DNA of 64,000 nt from Conchocele bisecta. Taxonomy: Eukaryota > Mollusca > Bivalvia > Lucinida > Thyasiridae. Within the stretch, counting starts at the first letter, position 1; each line of letters starts with the position of its first letter. The notes below the pieces were generated by a model. The model had not been told where the DNA came from and did not search any database. It was given only the letters and a program-made list of their open reading frames with translations. Shown piece by piece: positions 27,818-37,183 of the stretch. A program made the position numbers and the translations under genes. The stretch lies in NCBI GenBank assembly GCA_029237695.1, contig JAQRGA010000042.1:1798001-1862000 (forward strand). Direction: 5' to 3'.

Positions 27818-28492
27818 CTAAATTTTACCATCAATAACCTCAACCAGTCTATCTGAAAGTTGAGCAACACCTTTATTATGTGTTACCATAATTATAGTCT
27901 TAGAACTATCATCATGTAAGTGCTGAAATATTTCTAATATCTCAGCACCAATTTTGGAATCTAAATTACCAGTTGGTTCATCGGCTAAAATAACTTCAGG
28001 ATCATTAATTAAGGCCCTGGCAATTGCTGCTCTCTGCTGTTCTCCTCCCGACAACTCTGCAGGTCTATGTTTAAGTCTATCTTTCAACCCTACACTTACA
28101 AGTAATTTTTCGGCAAGTTCATATGAAGCTTTACCAAATATACCATTTATCATTGCGGGTAGTTTAATGTTTTCAAGAACATTTAATTCTGGCAGTAAAT
28201 GATAGGACTGAAAAACAAAACCAATTTTTTTACGTCTTAATTTAGTTTTCGCTTTTTCTGAACTATTGCTAATATTTATACCATCATAAAAAATCTTTCC
28301 ATGATCAGGTTTTTCCAAACAGCCAATCAGGTTTAACAGCGTCGTTTTACCACTCCCTGATGTACCAAGCAGGCCAATCCATTCCCCTCTTCTTATTTGA
28401 AGATTTAATCCTCTTAATACAGAAATACTGGACTTACCCAGTTTATAGGTACGGAATAAATCAACAACTTCTATTATATTATCGTTATTCAT
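27818..28492 (-). CDS. lolD: Lipoprotein-releasing ABC transporter ATPase LolD
   Basis: 224 residues with Walker A GTSGSGKTTL (43-52), signature LSGGEQQRAAIARAL and Walker B VILADEPTGNLD, the MacB/LolD-type ATPase form. It overlaps the FtsX-type permease gene by 8 bp, so both work as one complex. LolCDE extracts lipoproteins from the inner membrane and passes them to LolA for outer-membrane sorting. Only one permease is present, so it may act as a homodimer (LolF-like). A MacB-like export role is a less likely alternative. Confidence 0.87.
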   Translation of the reverse strand: MNNDNIIEVVDLFRTYKLGKSSISVLRGLNLQIRRGEWIGLLGTSGSGKTTLLNLIGCLEKPDHGKIFYDGINISNSSEKAKTKLRRKKIGFVFQSYHLLPELNVLENIKLPAMINGIFGKASYELAEKLLVSVGLKDRLKHRPAELSGGEQQRAAIARALINDPEVILADEPTGNLDSKIGAEILEIFQHLHDDSSKTIIMVTHNKGVAQLSDRLVEVIDGKI

Positions 28493-29753
28493 ATCTTAAA
28501 GCCTTTGCAGGGTCAAGTTTTGCAGCTCTGAATGCCGGAATAACACCTCCAAGCGTACATAAAACAATTGAACAGATAGCGATAAACAGTATATCACCGG
28601 TAACAATTTTTGCGGGGAGTTCACTTAAATAGTAGAACTGTTTTGGAAAAAGTTGAATATTTAATATGGTGGACATAAAATTTAAAATATCCATTCTCCA
28701 GTAAAGAACACAATAGCCAAGCAGCAGACCGATAATAGTACCTATCAAGCCTACAAAAAATCCCTGTAATATAAAAATTTTCATTACAGAGCTAGAGCTG
28801 GCACCTAAAGATCTTAAAAGCCCAATTTCTTTTGTTTTCTGCACAACAACAGTTATTAAAGTATTAGTAATACTCGAAGCAGCAACTAGCACAATAAAAA
28901 CTAGAACAAAAAACATCATATTTTTTTCAACGGCTAAAACATCAAGAAACTGTTTATTCATTTGTTTCCATGTTACTATTTTATATTTAGGATATACTTT
29001 AGTTATTTTGTTATAAATTCCATCAATATGAAATGGATCTTTGGTCTTTATACCAATCATTGTAGCGGCACCCCACGGATAACCGAACAGATCATCAGCA
29101 TCATCTATATTTGTAATTATAACTTTTGAATCAAACGTATATTCACCCATATCATAAATACCAGATATGGTAAACTCTGCGGGAAGATATATTTTATCGG
29201 CTTTATTCGGCTCAATACTGCCGTCTTGTGCTATTTTTACCATAGCTCTAAGTTTAGCAGGAGAATGTACAATTAATTTAGAACCCGGATGCAGCCCCAG
29301 CTGATTTGCTAAAACATAACTTATAACAGCCTGACCTGGTTCCAAAGAATATTTTCCTCTAATTATTGCTTTAGAAATAAAATTAGTATCAGGCTCCTGT
29401 GCCGCATCAATACCAACTAAATACTGAGGTTGTACATCTTCGCCTTTCTGCACTAAAACTTCTCCCTGAGTTCTTGCAATAGCTTTGGCTCCAAAAGAAT
29501 TTACTTTTTTTATAATAGGTCCTGGATTGGCAATATACTTAGAAGAGTAATTATATATTTCGATGTGAGGTCTTGTGTCAATAATTTTACTCTTTATCTC
29601 TGAAGTAAATCCTGTCATTACAGATATGACAACCATTAGAACGCAAACACCAAGAGCGACTCCAATAATTGATATTAAAGTAATTACTGATACTGCGTTT
29701 CGTTTAGGTTTAAAATAACGCCATGCTAAAAATAATTCTGTGATCAAATTCAT
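28485..29753 (-). CDS. LolC/LolE-family lipoprotein-releasing permease
   Basis: 422 residues, four membrane helices: one N-terminal (about 20-48, the NAVSVITLISIIGVALGVCV signature of LolC/E) and three at the C-terminus (about 275-405). A large periplasmic domain lies between them. The motif EIGLLRSLGASSSSVMKIF is the cytoplasmic coupling helix. The C-terminus AFRAAKLDPAKALRYE is typical of FtsX-type permeases. It is coupled to lolD downstream. It supports an outer membrane with lipoproteins. Confidence 0.87.
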   Translation of the reverse strand: MNLITELFLAWRYFKPKRNAVSVITLISIIGVALGVCVLMVVISVMTGFTSEIKSKIIDTRPHIEIYNYSSKYIANPGPIIKKVNSFGAKAIARTQGEVLVQKGEDVQPQYLVGIDAAQEPDTNFISKAIIRGKYSLEPGQAVISYVLANQLGLHPGSKLIVHSPAKLRAMVKIAQDGSIEPNKADKIYLPAEFTISGIYDMGEYTFDSKVIITNIDDADDLFGYPWGAATMIGIKTKDPFHIDGIYNKITKVYPKYKIVTWKQMNKQFLDVLAVEKNMMFFVLVFIVLVAASSITNTLITVVVQKTKEIGLLRSLGASSSSVMKIFILQGFFVGLIGTIIGLLLGYCVLYWRMDILNFMSTILNIQLFPKQFYYLSELPAKIVTGDILFIAICSIVLCTLGGVIPAFRAAKLDPAKALRYE

Positions 29754-29859
29754 TAAAATATTTCTTTGTTAAAAATTACAATAAAAGAAAGCTAAATATT
29801 TGTTTCTATATGGATATACTATAAAAATTTAATAATTTCAACATTTAACTATTATTTAT

Positions 29860-30115
29860 TAAACCTTTAATTTTAAAATTTTCAATGGCGGCAATGCAGC
29901 TGTCACCGATCTATCTATACAAGTATTTAATATCCAGTCCATATCTATAGATTAAAAGAGTGAATATTTCAATAAAAAATCTTTGTATTATGAAATAAAA
30001 ATGAGTCTATTCTATATGGAATATTGACCTTATAATTTGCAATATCTGTCCATTTAGAAGCAAGTGAAGTTAAAAACAGTAGTTTCTTTCAAATAGAGAT
30101 CTCAACTCAAAGTGC
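29860..30115 (-). pseudogene. Unidentified decayed coding sequence
   Basis: On the minus strand several frames with coding-like composition follow each other: LTSLASKWTDIANYKVNIPY, then IYRYGLDIKYLYR, a TAG, and IGDSCIAAIENFKIKGLINN before a stop. Two or more frameshifts and an in-frame stop separate them. No family is recognised. The rest of 29754-30170 holds nothing further. Confidence 0.3.
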
Positions 30116-30172
30116 CTACTTTAACTTGAAGCGGCTATATTTGTTATATTTAACTAATAAATATACATCAAC

Positions 30173-30202
30173 AAAAAAAGGGATGCATTTCTGCATCCCT
30201 TT
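30173..30202 (-). terminator. Terminator of the etf-acd-rpoZ operon
   Basis: A perfect 11-bp stem (AAAGGGATGCA at 30177-30187, TGCATCCCTTT at 30192-30202) with a four-base loop; on the minus strand it is followed by a T-run (A-run 30173-30179 on plus). Confidence 0.92.
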
Positions 30203-30223
30203 AAAAATAATTTCTTTATTTTT

Positions 30224-30445
30224 CTAGCTCAGAAAATCATCAAAATCATCTTCGACAGGTAACTCATAAGTTAATAAGCCTTCTGCAATTTCCTGCAAGG
30301 CTACGTCTAAATGATTAACATTTTCAGTTCTCAGTAAAGGTCTTTCGCCTTTAGCCAGTTCTTTTGCTCTTTTGCTGGCTAAATGAATAAGAGCTCTTTT
30401 ATCAGGAACTTTTTCTAAAGCTATTTTCAAATATTTATCATCCAT
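30224..30445 (-). CDS. rpoZ: RNA polymerase omega subunit
   Basis: 73 residues. The stretch PDKRALIHLASKRAKEL (residues 14-30) is the conserved omega core (normally N-RY-L-V-xxAsKRArqL), followed by the acidic tail EEGLLTYELPVED-like segment. Omega folds around the beta-prime C-terminus and aids polymerase assembly. It lies 13 bp behind the acyl-CoA dehydrogenase gene and is the last gene before a strong terminator, an unusual partner set but a clear operon. Confidence 0.82.
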   Translation of the reverse strand: MDDKYLKIALEKVPDKRALIHLASKRAKELAKGERPLLRTENVNHLDVALQEIAEGLLTYELPVEDDFDDFLS

Positions 30446-30458
30446 AAATATTCCCTTT

Positions 30459-32183
30459 TTAATAATCTATTAAATCTCTATGATTGTCTATAAGTAAGTA
30501 ATCTTTACTAAGAACAACACTACAGCAACGATCTAATTCTGCAATAGAATCTAAGATAAATCTTTCAGCTAAAAATTCTCTTTCTGAAACTTTAGACGCA
30601 TCACGCAACATTAGATAGCCAATAAAAACAATTGTTTCCATTGTAACTAACTCCCTTGTTACTAAATCATGATACGTTGAATCTTTCATTTCAGCTACAA
30701 ATTTAACTGCTTTAAGAAGTTTCGCCCTCATTATATTAACTTTGCTGCAAAGTCTTTTTAATTTTCCGCTATAAGGAAGTGAAGAATATTCATCCATTAG
30801 AGGATCAAGAACTCTCTGTATAATTCCACCGATAGCAGCAACTCTCTGTAATTGCGTAGTACCTTCATAAATATTTGTAATACGTGCATCTCTTGAAAAA
30901 CGCTCAGCATTAAAATCTTTCATATAACCAGTGCCACCGTGGATCTGAAGTCCATCATAAGCTACCTGATTAGATATCTCTGTACAGTATGCTTTTGACA
31001 TTGGAGTTAAGACAGCGGCAAGTTTGGAATAATATTTCTGTTTTTTTCTTGCTTCAGGAGTAATAGTTTCAGGTTTACCATGCGCAACAATATAAGTATA
31101 GTTAGTTCTGCAGTCAACAGCTCTGGTTGTTTCATAAAGCAGAGTTCTAGCAGATAATATTTTAGTTTTCATGCTGCCCAACATAGAATATACAGCAGGA
31201 AACTTATCAATAGAAGTTTTAAACTGTTCTCTTTCTGATGCATATTTACGAGCTTCTCTGAATGAAGCTTCAGCAATACCGAGAGCTTGAGCACTAATAG
31301 CAATTCTAGCACCATTCATCAATGACATAACATATTTAGTTAAACCACGTCTTCTCATGCCGCACAGCTGCGCAGGAACATGATTGTACTGTAATTCAGT
31401 AGTGGCAACGCCATGAATACCATGTTTATTTTCTATTCTTCTAACAACTAACTCAGGACATGCATCACAAATAAACATTGAAAGACCACGTCCATCACTA
31501 GTGCCATCTTCAGATCTTGCTAATACAAGATGAACTTTGGCAGAGCCGTTTGTAATAAAACGCTTCATTCCATCAAGATACCATTGACCTTTCTTTTCGT
31601 TATAAGTAGCTTTTAATCTAACAGACTGTAAATCTGATCCTGAATCAGGTTCAGTCAAGTCCATAGAACCATCTACTTCACCAGTAGCAAATTTTGGAAG
31701 ATAGTAATTTTTCTGTTCTTCATTACCAAATTCACTGATAGTTTCAGCAATATCCTGAAGACCAAATAAGTTCTGTAAGCTGCCGTCAGCTCTGGAAACC
31801 ATTTCAGTCATCATAGAATATACAGTAACAGGAAAATTCAAACCTCCATATTTATGCGGAAGCATAACACCTGCAACATCTGCACTTCTTAAATCTGCAA
31901 GATTCTGTACTGTCAGCGGATGATGGGCAACTCTGTTATTTTCGAAATGAGGACCTTCTTCATCAATCGTTCTAGATCTAGGCTCAACTCTTTCACCGGT
32001 AACTTCTCCAACTACTTCTAATATTCTTTTGTAACTATCAAGTGCATCTTCAAAATTTTCAGGGGCATGATCAAATTGTTCCGCAAAAGTATAATCATTC
32101 TCTCGAAGGCTCACAATCTCTTTAAGATCTAAGTGATCTAAAGTAAACTGCAAATCTTTATTATCTGTAAAAAAATTAGACAT
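30459..32183 (-). CDS. Acyl-CoA dehydrogenase
   Basis: 574 residues, longer than the usual ~380 because of a C-terminal helical extension of about 130 residues, as in large ACADs. Core motifs: MDLTEPDSGSDLQSVR (flavin/substrate loop) and the FAD-binding QIHGGTGYMKDFNAERFSRD region, with DARITNIYEGTTQLQ around the position of the catalytic base (IYEGT glutamate). It oxidises an acyl-CoA to the enoyl-CoA and passes electrons to ETF, whose genes sit directly upstream (14 bp gap). Chain length cannot be told. Confidence 0.92.
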   Translation of the reverse strand: MSNFFTDNKDLQFTLDHLDLKEIVSLRENDYTFAEQFDHAPENFEDALDSYKRILEVVGEVTGERVEPRSRTIDEEGPHFENNRVAHHPLTVQNLADLRSADVAGVMLPHKYGGLNFPVTVYSMMTEMVSRADGSLQNLFGLQDIAETISEFGNEEQKNYYLPKFATGEVDGSMDLTEPDSGSDLQSVRLKATYNEKKGQWYLDGMKRFITNGSAKVHLVLARSEDGTSDGRGLSMFICDACPELVVRRIENKHGIHGVATTELQYNHVPAQLCGMRRRGLTKYVMSLMNGARIAISAQALGIAEASFREARKYASEREQFKTSIDKFPAVYSMLGSMKTKILSARTLLYETTRAVDCRTNYTYIVAHGKPETITPEARKKQKYYSKLAAVLTPMSKAYCTEISNQVAYDGLQIHGGTGYMKDFNAERFSRDARITNIYEGTTQLQRVAAIGGIIQRVLDPLMDEYSSLPYSGKLKRLCSKVNIMRAKLLKAVKFVAEMKDSTYHDLVTRELVTMETIVFIGYLMLRDASKVSEREFLAERFILDSIAELDRCCSVVLSKDYLLIDNHRDLIDY

Positions 32184-32197
32184 TTATAGTACCTCTC

Positions 32198-33220
32198 TTA
32201 TACTTTTTCCTTGAAAGCTTTAATCATTTTAGGAATAACATCATTTAAATCTCCAATAATTCCATAGTGAGCTACAGAAAAAATAGGAGCATCAGGGTCA
32301 TTATTAACCGCAATAATTTTGCTACTTTCATCCATTCCAGCCCTATGCTGTATAGCTCCACTTATACCACATGCTATATAAAGCTTAGGCCTAACAGTAA
32401 CTCCGGTCTGCCCTACCTGATGATCATGATCGATCCAACCTGCATCAACTGCAGCTCTGGAAGCACCGACATCACCACCTAAAGCATCAGCTAAATTATA
32501 AATATGCCTAAAGTTATCTTTGGAACCGACACCATAACCTCCGGCAATAATTATCTGTGCTTTTTTAAGATCAATAACTTTTTTTTCACTGATTTTTTTT
32601 AAAACTTTAATAACCTGTGTTTTGGCAGAAATAGTAGGTTTAACTTTGATTACTTTGCCAGTTCTTGATGTATCAGGATCTGACATTTTCATTACACCCT
32701 CACGGACAGTAACCATTTGAGGATCTTCCCAAGTGTTCACAATAGTAGCAATAATATTACCACCAAAAGCAGGTCTTATCTGCATCAATTTATTTGTATA
32801 TGCTTTTTTAGATATTCTGTCAATAAAATTATCTATCTGTAAATCTGTACAGTCAGCAGTTAATCCTGAAAGTGTTTCAGATGCAACACGCGGACCTAAT
32901 TCACGTCCTTTCAAACTTGCACCAAAAAGGAGTATATTAGGTTTATGCTGTTTTACTAATTCGACTAAAACTTCAGCATAAGGAAGAACAGTAAAAGGCT
33001 CTAAGGCCCTGTGTTCTATCTGATAAACAACATCTGCTCCATAATGAAATAGTGAATCAAATTTACCTTCAAGGTTATCTCCAAGAATAACAGCCTCAAC
33101 TTTTACCTTTAAGCGTTTAGCCAAATCTGTAGCTTTACATACAAGCTCATGGCTAACTTCGGCTATTTTTCCACTTTCCTGTTCTATAAAAACCCAAACG
33201 TTTCCAATTTTGTCAGACAT
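32198..33220 (-). CDS. etfA: Electron transfer flavoprotein alpha subunit
   Basis: 340 residues. The C-terminal FAD-binding domain is clear: IIAGGYGVGSKDNF, DALGGDVGASRAAVDAGW, QVGQTGVTVRPKLYIACGIS and GAIQHRAGM. It pairs with EtfB, whose gene ends 5 bp upstream. EtfAB accepts electrons from the acyl-CoA dehydrogenase encoded next. No bcd-type butyryl-CoA/bifurcation partners other than this ACAD are visible, so bifurcation is not shown. Confidence 0.95.
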   Translation of the reverse strand: MSDKIGNVWVFIEQESGKIAEVSHELVCKATDLAKRLKVKVEAVILGDNLEGKFDSLFHYGADVVYQIEHRALEPFTVLPYAEVLVELVKQHKPNILLFGASLKGRELGPRVASETLSGLTADCTDLQIDNFIDRISKKAYTNKLMQIRPAFGGNIIATIVNTWEDPQMVTVREGVMKMSDPDTSRTGKVIKVKPTISAKTQVIKVLKKISEKKVIDLKKAQIIIAGGYGVGSKDNFRHIYNLADALGGDVGASRAAVDAGWIDHDHQVGQTGVTVRPKLYIACGISGAIQHRAGMDESSKIIAVNNDPDAPIFSVAHYGIIGDLNDVIPKMIKAFKEKV

Positions 33221-33225
33221 AATTC

Positions 33226-34122
33226 TTACCTTAGTGTATGATCTGCTATAAGTTCATGAATTAAACCGCTTACGCCTTTTTCTGATGGATCTATTTTGAC
33301 CACATCTGTAGCAGTTAATACAACACTTTGAATTTTCTTAACTTTGGTAGGAGAACCTTTTAAGCCAATTCTTTCAACATCTGCTTTAATTTTAGCAGCA
33401 TTCCATTCATGTATCCAAAGATTTTTAGCTCTGAGTTTAGTCTCCTCTTCTGCAAGCATAGCAGCATCAGTATAATCCTGATCACCATGTAATTTAACAA
33501 GTTCTGAATGTGTAACAGCTTTTTTAAATTTCATAATCTTTCTTGCTGCAGGAGGTCTTGGCTTATTTGCATCAACAACAGTTAAAAGTGAAGGTAATGG
33601 AGCCTCAAGAATCTCATAACCGCCTTCAATACTCCTTCTGGCTTTTATTCTTTTCTTATTAATCTCAATAACTTCTTCGACATAGCAAATTTGAGGTATA
33701 TCAAGTTTTTCAGCTGTCTGCGGTCCTACCTGTGCAGTATCTCCGTCAATTGCCTGACGTCCGCATAAGATCAGATCAAAATCTCCAATTGTTTTAGCAC
33801 AACAGCTTAAAGCATAACTTGTAGCTAAAGTATCTGCTCCCGCAAATGCTCTATCTGTGATCAATATCGCTTCATCAGCACCTCGGTACAATGACTCTCT
33901 TAATACTTCAGCAGCATTTGGGGGTCCCATTGTTGTAACAATTACCTTGTACCCATATTTATCTTTTAGTTCAAGCCCTAACTCAAGGGCATTGAGATCT
34001 TCAGGGTTGAATATGGCCGGCAAAGCCGATCTATTTACAGTCCCTTCAGGTGTCATTGCATCCCCTGTGATGTTCTTTGTGTCAGGAACCTGCTTTACAA
34101 AAACTATTAACTGATGTTTCAC
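33226..34122 (-). CDS. etfB: Electron transfer flavoprotein beta subunit
   Basis: 298 residues, somewhat longer than the usual ~260. Visible: FVKQVPDT at the start, NPEDLNALELGLELKD, TMGPPNAAEVLRESLYRGAD and the AMP/FAD-binding CGRQAIDGDTAQVGPQTAE. It is the first gene of the etfB-etfA-acd-rpoZ operon, with an AT-rich promoter region upstream (34123-34330). Confidence 0.95.
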   Translation of the reverse strand: MKHQLIVFVKQVPDTKNITGDAMTPEGTVNRSALPAIFNPEDLNALELGLELKDKYGYKVIVTTMGPPNAAEVLRESLYRGADEAILITDRAFAGADTLATSYALSCCAKTIGDFDLILCGRQAIDGDTAQVGPQTAEKLDIPQICYVEEVIEINKKRIKARRSIEGGYEILEAPLPSLLTVVDANKPRPPAARKIMKFKKAVTHSELVKLHGDQDYTDAAMLAEEETKLRAKNLWIHEWNAAKIKADVERIGLKGSPTKVKKIQSVVLTATDVVKIDPSEKGVSGLIHELIADHTLR

Positions 34123-34330
34123 AGCATAAACACTCCTGTTACATTTATTAATGATTAATTCCTATAATTAGTTTAAAATAGTGAATTTACGAATGCTATC
34201 TAAAAATATAGTTCAAAAAATATTTTTTTCAGTCTAACTTATAAAAAAAACATTTTAAATAGTCATTGAAGAAACAAAATATTGCAGTACTATTTAATGA
34301 AGAATTATAGAATTAATCATAAACAAAAAT

Positions 34331-34729
34331 TTGTATAAATATATCATTATGAGAAATAAATATAAAAATATAGCAGTTATTTTAGCTTCATCACTTTTTT
34401 TAGGTTTAGTAGGTTGTTCTACAATTAACAGGAATCAGGTAAAAAAAATAACAGATAATGAATATTCAAATTTAGTCGCTTATGCTAAAACAACACTTTG
34501 CAATATGCCTGAAAGAAAAATAACAGGTAGAGAAAAAGAATACATTAAACAGAACAAACCTGAGTTCGATGTTAAATATTCGGGCTATAAATCTGGTAAC
34601 TACACATTAATATGGGAGATAAATAAGAGGAAGATAATCAAATATATTGGTGATGGCGATTTAACTGATGCTAAAAGTTCTTTCAGAAAAATCAGCATAG
34701 TAATAATTAAAATTCAGAGCGATAAATAA
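34331..34729 (+). CDS. Small lipoprotein of unknown function
   Basis: 132 residues with a type II signal peptide: basic MRNKYK, hydrophobic IAVILASSLFLG and lipobox LVGC with C29 as the lipidated residue. Asn/Ser after Cys do not give an inner-membrane retention Asp, so an outer-membrane fate is likely. The mature ~100 residues are lysine-rich (one GREKEYIKQNKPEF stretch) with no recognised domain. A second ATG at 34349 (MRNKY) may be the real start. It lies 25 bp ahead of queH. Confidence 0.65.
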   Translation: MYKYIIMRNKYKNIAVILASSLFLGLVGCSTINRNQVKKITDNEYSNLVAYAKTTLCNMPERKITGREKEYIKQNKPEFDVKYSGYKSGNYTLIWEINKRKIIKYIGDGDLTDAKSSFRKISIVIIKIQSDK

Positions 34730-34754
34730 ACATCGACAGTCACAAAAACATCTT

Positions 34755-35336
34755 ATGGATAGAAAAGTTATCAAACCTCTTCTAACATTACCGAGTAATT
34801 GTAAATCTTTACTTCTTCACTCATGCTGTGCTCCCTGCTCATGTACAATCATGGAAACACTTCAGGCATCTTTAATAAATTTTACTATTTTCTTTTTCAA
34901 TCCTAATATAGATAAACCTGATGAATATAATTTAAGAAAAGAAGAAAATAAAAAATTTGCATCAAAATTAAATATTCCATTTTACGATGGAGATTATAAC
35001 TACGAATCATGGCTGGATGCCATAAAAGATTTAGAATCGGAACCTGAGCGAGGCAAAAGATGCACTAAATGTTTCAGCTATAGACTTGAAGAGACAGCAA
35101 AATTTGCAGTTCAGAATAATTTTAAAATATTTACAAGCTCGCTGGGAATTTCACGATGGAAAGACTTTAATCAGGTCTGTGAATCTGGAATTGAAACAGC
35201 CTCTAAATATAATTTAATTTACTGGGATCACAACTGGCGTAAAAAAGGCGGTTCATCAAGAATGTCTGTAATTTCTAAAAAAGAGGATTTTTACAGACAA
35301 AACTACTGTGGCTGCTCTTTTTCAAAAAAACAATAG
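34755..35336 (+). CDS. queH: Epoxyqueuosine reductase QueH
   Basis: 193 residues, the DUF208 family, which reduces epoxyqueuosine to queuosine in tRNA, replacing cobalamin-dependent QueG. Conserved cysteines: C24, C25, C28 and C30 in LLHSCCAPCSC, C103/C106 in GKRCTKCFSYRLE, and C185/C187 in NYCGCSF. TSSLGISRWKD is also typical. These bind a 4Fe-4S cluster and a second metal. It is followed at once by a terminator. Confidence 0.92.
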   Translation: MDRKVIKPLLTLPSNCKSLLLHSCCAPCSCTIMETLQASLINFTIFFFNPNIDKPDEYNLRKEENKKFASKLNIPFYDGDYNYESWLDAIKDLESEPERGKRCTKCFSYRLEETAKFAVQNNFKIFTSSLGISRWKDFNQVCESGIETASKYNLIYWDHNWRKKGGSSRMSVISKKEDFYRQNYCGCSFSKKQ

Positions 35337-35359
35337 ATAACCTTTAAAAGGTTATTTTT
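35337..35359 (+). terminator. Terminator after queH
   Basis: ATAACCT (35337-35343), five-base loop, AGGTTAT (35349-35355), then T4, directly behind the queH stop codon. Confidence 0.85.
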
Positions 35360-35436
35360 GTATTTTACTTCCATTCTAATCCGGCAAGCAAGAAATGCCA
35401 TAGAACGAAAGAAATCAAATAAACTATTTATATATT

Positions 35437-35757
35437 TTAAAAAAAATTTATGTTTTTAAAATGGTAATATTTAGCATCATCAGCAAAAACATAAATTAAT
35501 GGAATTTCAACTTGTTCATCTCTGTAACCCCAAGCATAATAAGCTATTGAATTATGCTTAGGACTACAGCTGCCGCTTGAAAAATATTTAATACCATAAC
35601 TCATTTCAATATGGTGAATTATGGAATTTACATCAAGATAGATTACAGTTCGCAGATATTGGATAAGCTTTAATTTCTGCTTTATTATTAATTTAACTGG
35701 ATAACTATTATCATTATCAAACAAAAGTATAACTGTTCCATTTTTATTGATGCACCT
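35437..35757 (-). mobile_element. Decayed IS630-family transposase fragment
   Basis: A 95-residue open frame (35437-35724) and its upstream continuation hold the N-terminal part of the DDE domain: VIYLDVNSIIHH (first catalytic D), SPKHNSIAYYAWGYRDEQVE, then a jump straight to IYVFADDAKYYHF, equivalent to the second-D motif. About 50 residues between these are deleted relative to the copy at 19203-19688. It is inactive. It matches the decayed copy at 7300-7440. Confidence 0.7.
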
Positions 35758-35759
35758 TC

Positions 35760-36077
35760 CTTTTTAGATCCTTCTATAAAAATATTTTAGTATATATTTT
35801 TTATATACGGTATTAAAAGTAAAATAATTTTGAGTTAGCAGCTCATACCTGATAAAAAAAAGAATATATTATTGGCACTATATGAAATATATATAATAAT
35901 TAGAAAAGCTTCTATATTTTTCTATTCCTATATTTTTCAAATAGCACGAAAGTGATTATTTTATGTTTGCCACTATTAATTATAAATTCTCTATTGCATA
36001 GATATTTTCTCTCAGATATAATTCCTTTAAGTTTTAAATTTTTATTAACACCACAATCTATTTAAATTATATTATAT
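35760..36077. other. Intergenic leader of mlaA
   Basis: AT-rich, no gene or RNA recognised; it probably holds the mlaA promoter. Confidence 0.4.
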
Positions 36078-37001
36078 ATGCAGACAGCAAAGCCTATTTT
36101 TATATTTTTTATTATTTTATCAGCGTCTTTAACCTCTCTTTTTGCAAATAAAGATTCTGTTGTGAGCTATTTTAGGTTACGTAGTGATATAAGAGATGAA
36201 ACGACACTCACTGAAGATATTAGTATTTTCTTCAAAAATTCACCAAATTATTACAGTATACCAGAAAAGCCACGTTCTAATAATATACTTACGCTTTATG
36301 AAATAAATGATCCATTAGAAGCATATAATAGAACTATGTTTGCATTTAACACAGCATTTACATCCTATATTTTACGACCAGTCGGTGAAGTTTTTACATA
36401 CGTTTTTCCTAAGTATGTAAGAATAGGTTTTGCAAAAATGGCAGCCAACATACAGTTACCTAACCGCTTTATTAACACAATTCTGCAAGGTCGATTAAGG
36501 CGAACTGGAGTTGAGCTTGCCAGATTTGGAGTAAATACGACTGTTGGAATTCTTGGTTTTTATGATCCTGCTTCATCATGGATGAATTTAAAGAGACAAT
36601 CGAATAGCTTTGGCAAAACATTTGAATACTGGGGAATTGGTCCCGGATGTTATGTTATTTTGCCGATACAGGGAGGCACAACACTGCGTGACGGTCTTGG
36701 TTTAATTCTAGATTGGTATTCAGATCCTTTAACATGGATACTGGCTGATCCATTTATAATATTCAGTCCAATAACAGTTGGAGCAAAAGCATTTCTAAAA
36801 GTAAATGATACAAGTCTAATCATGGAAGATTATGTGAGAATCTATGATTCAAGTAAGGATCCTTATCAAACGTTTAAATTGATTTATACAATGTTTTCGC
36901 ATATGGAGATGATGAGGATTCAAAATAATAAAACTAAATTCTATGGCTACAGTCATAAAAATAAAGATATTCTTTTATATAATCCTGAAAGAACTATTTA
37001 A
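36078..37001 (+). CDS. mlaA: MlaA/VacJ family outer-membrane lipid asymmetry protein
   Basis: 307 residues. Family motifs: NDPLEAYNRTMFAFN, LRPVGEVFTYVFP, NIQLPNRFINTILQG, RFGVNTTVGILGFYDPA and FGKTFEYWGIGPGCYVILP. MlaA removes mislocalised phospholipid from the outer leaflet of the outer membrane and hands it to MlaC/MlaFEDB. The signal peptide (FIFFIILSASLTSLFA) has no lipobox cysteine, so unlike E. coli MlaA it would not be lipidated. No mla transporter genes are adjacent. A serine hydrolase follows 182 bp on, perhaps a lipid-degrading partner. Confidence 0.9.
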   Translation: MQTAKPIFIFFIILSASLTSLFANKDSVVSYFRLRSDIRDETTLTEDISIFFKNSPNYYSIPEKPRSNNILTLYEINDPLEAYNRTMFAFNTAFTSYILRPVGEVFTYVFPKYVRIGFAKMAANIQLPNRFINTILQGRLRRTGVELARFGVNTTVGILGFYDPASSWMNLKRQSNSFGKTFEYWGIGPGCYVILPIQGGTTLRDGLGLILDWYSDPLTWILADPFIIFSPITVGAKAFLKVNDTSLIMEDYVRIYDSSKDPYQTFKLIYTMFSHMEMMRIQNNKTKFYGYSHKNKDILLYNPERTI

Positions 37002-37183
37002 ACAATTAATAATTAAGAGTTTAAAATAGAATAATTATATGACCTTCTACTTCAAATAAAGGGTTATATTCGATTTTTAATTACTTCGGTGATTAACTGA
37101 TAGAAGTTTACAGGATTAAGTATTTTGGAATTTTTTAAACTAAATTTTGATAAATCAACCCTTATCTGGAAAAGAGCTATTAT

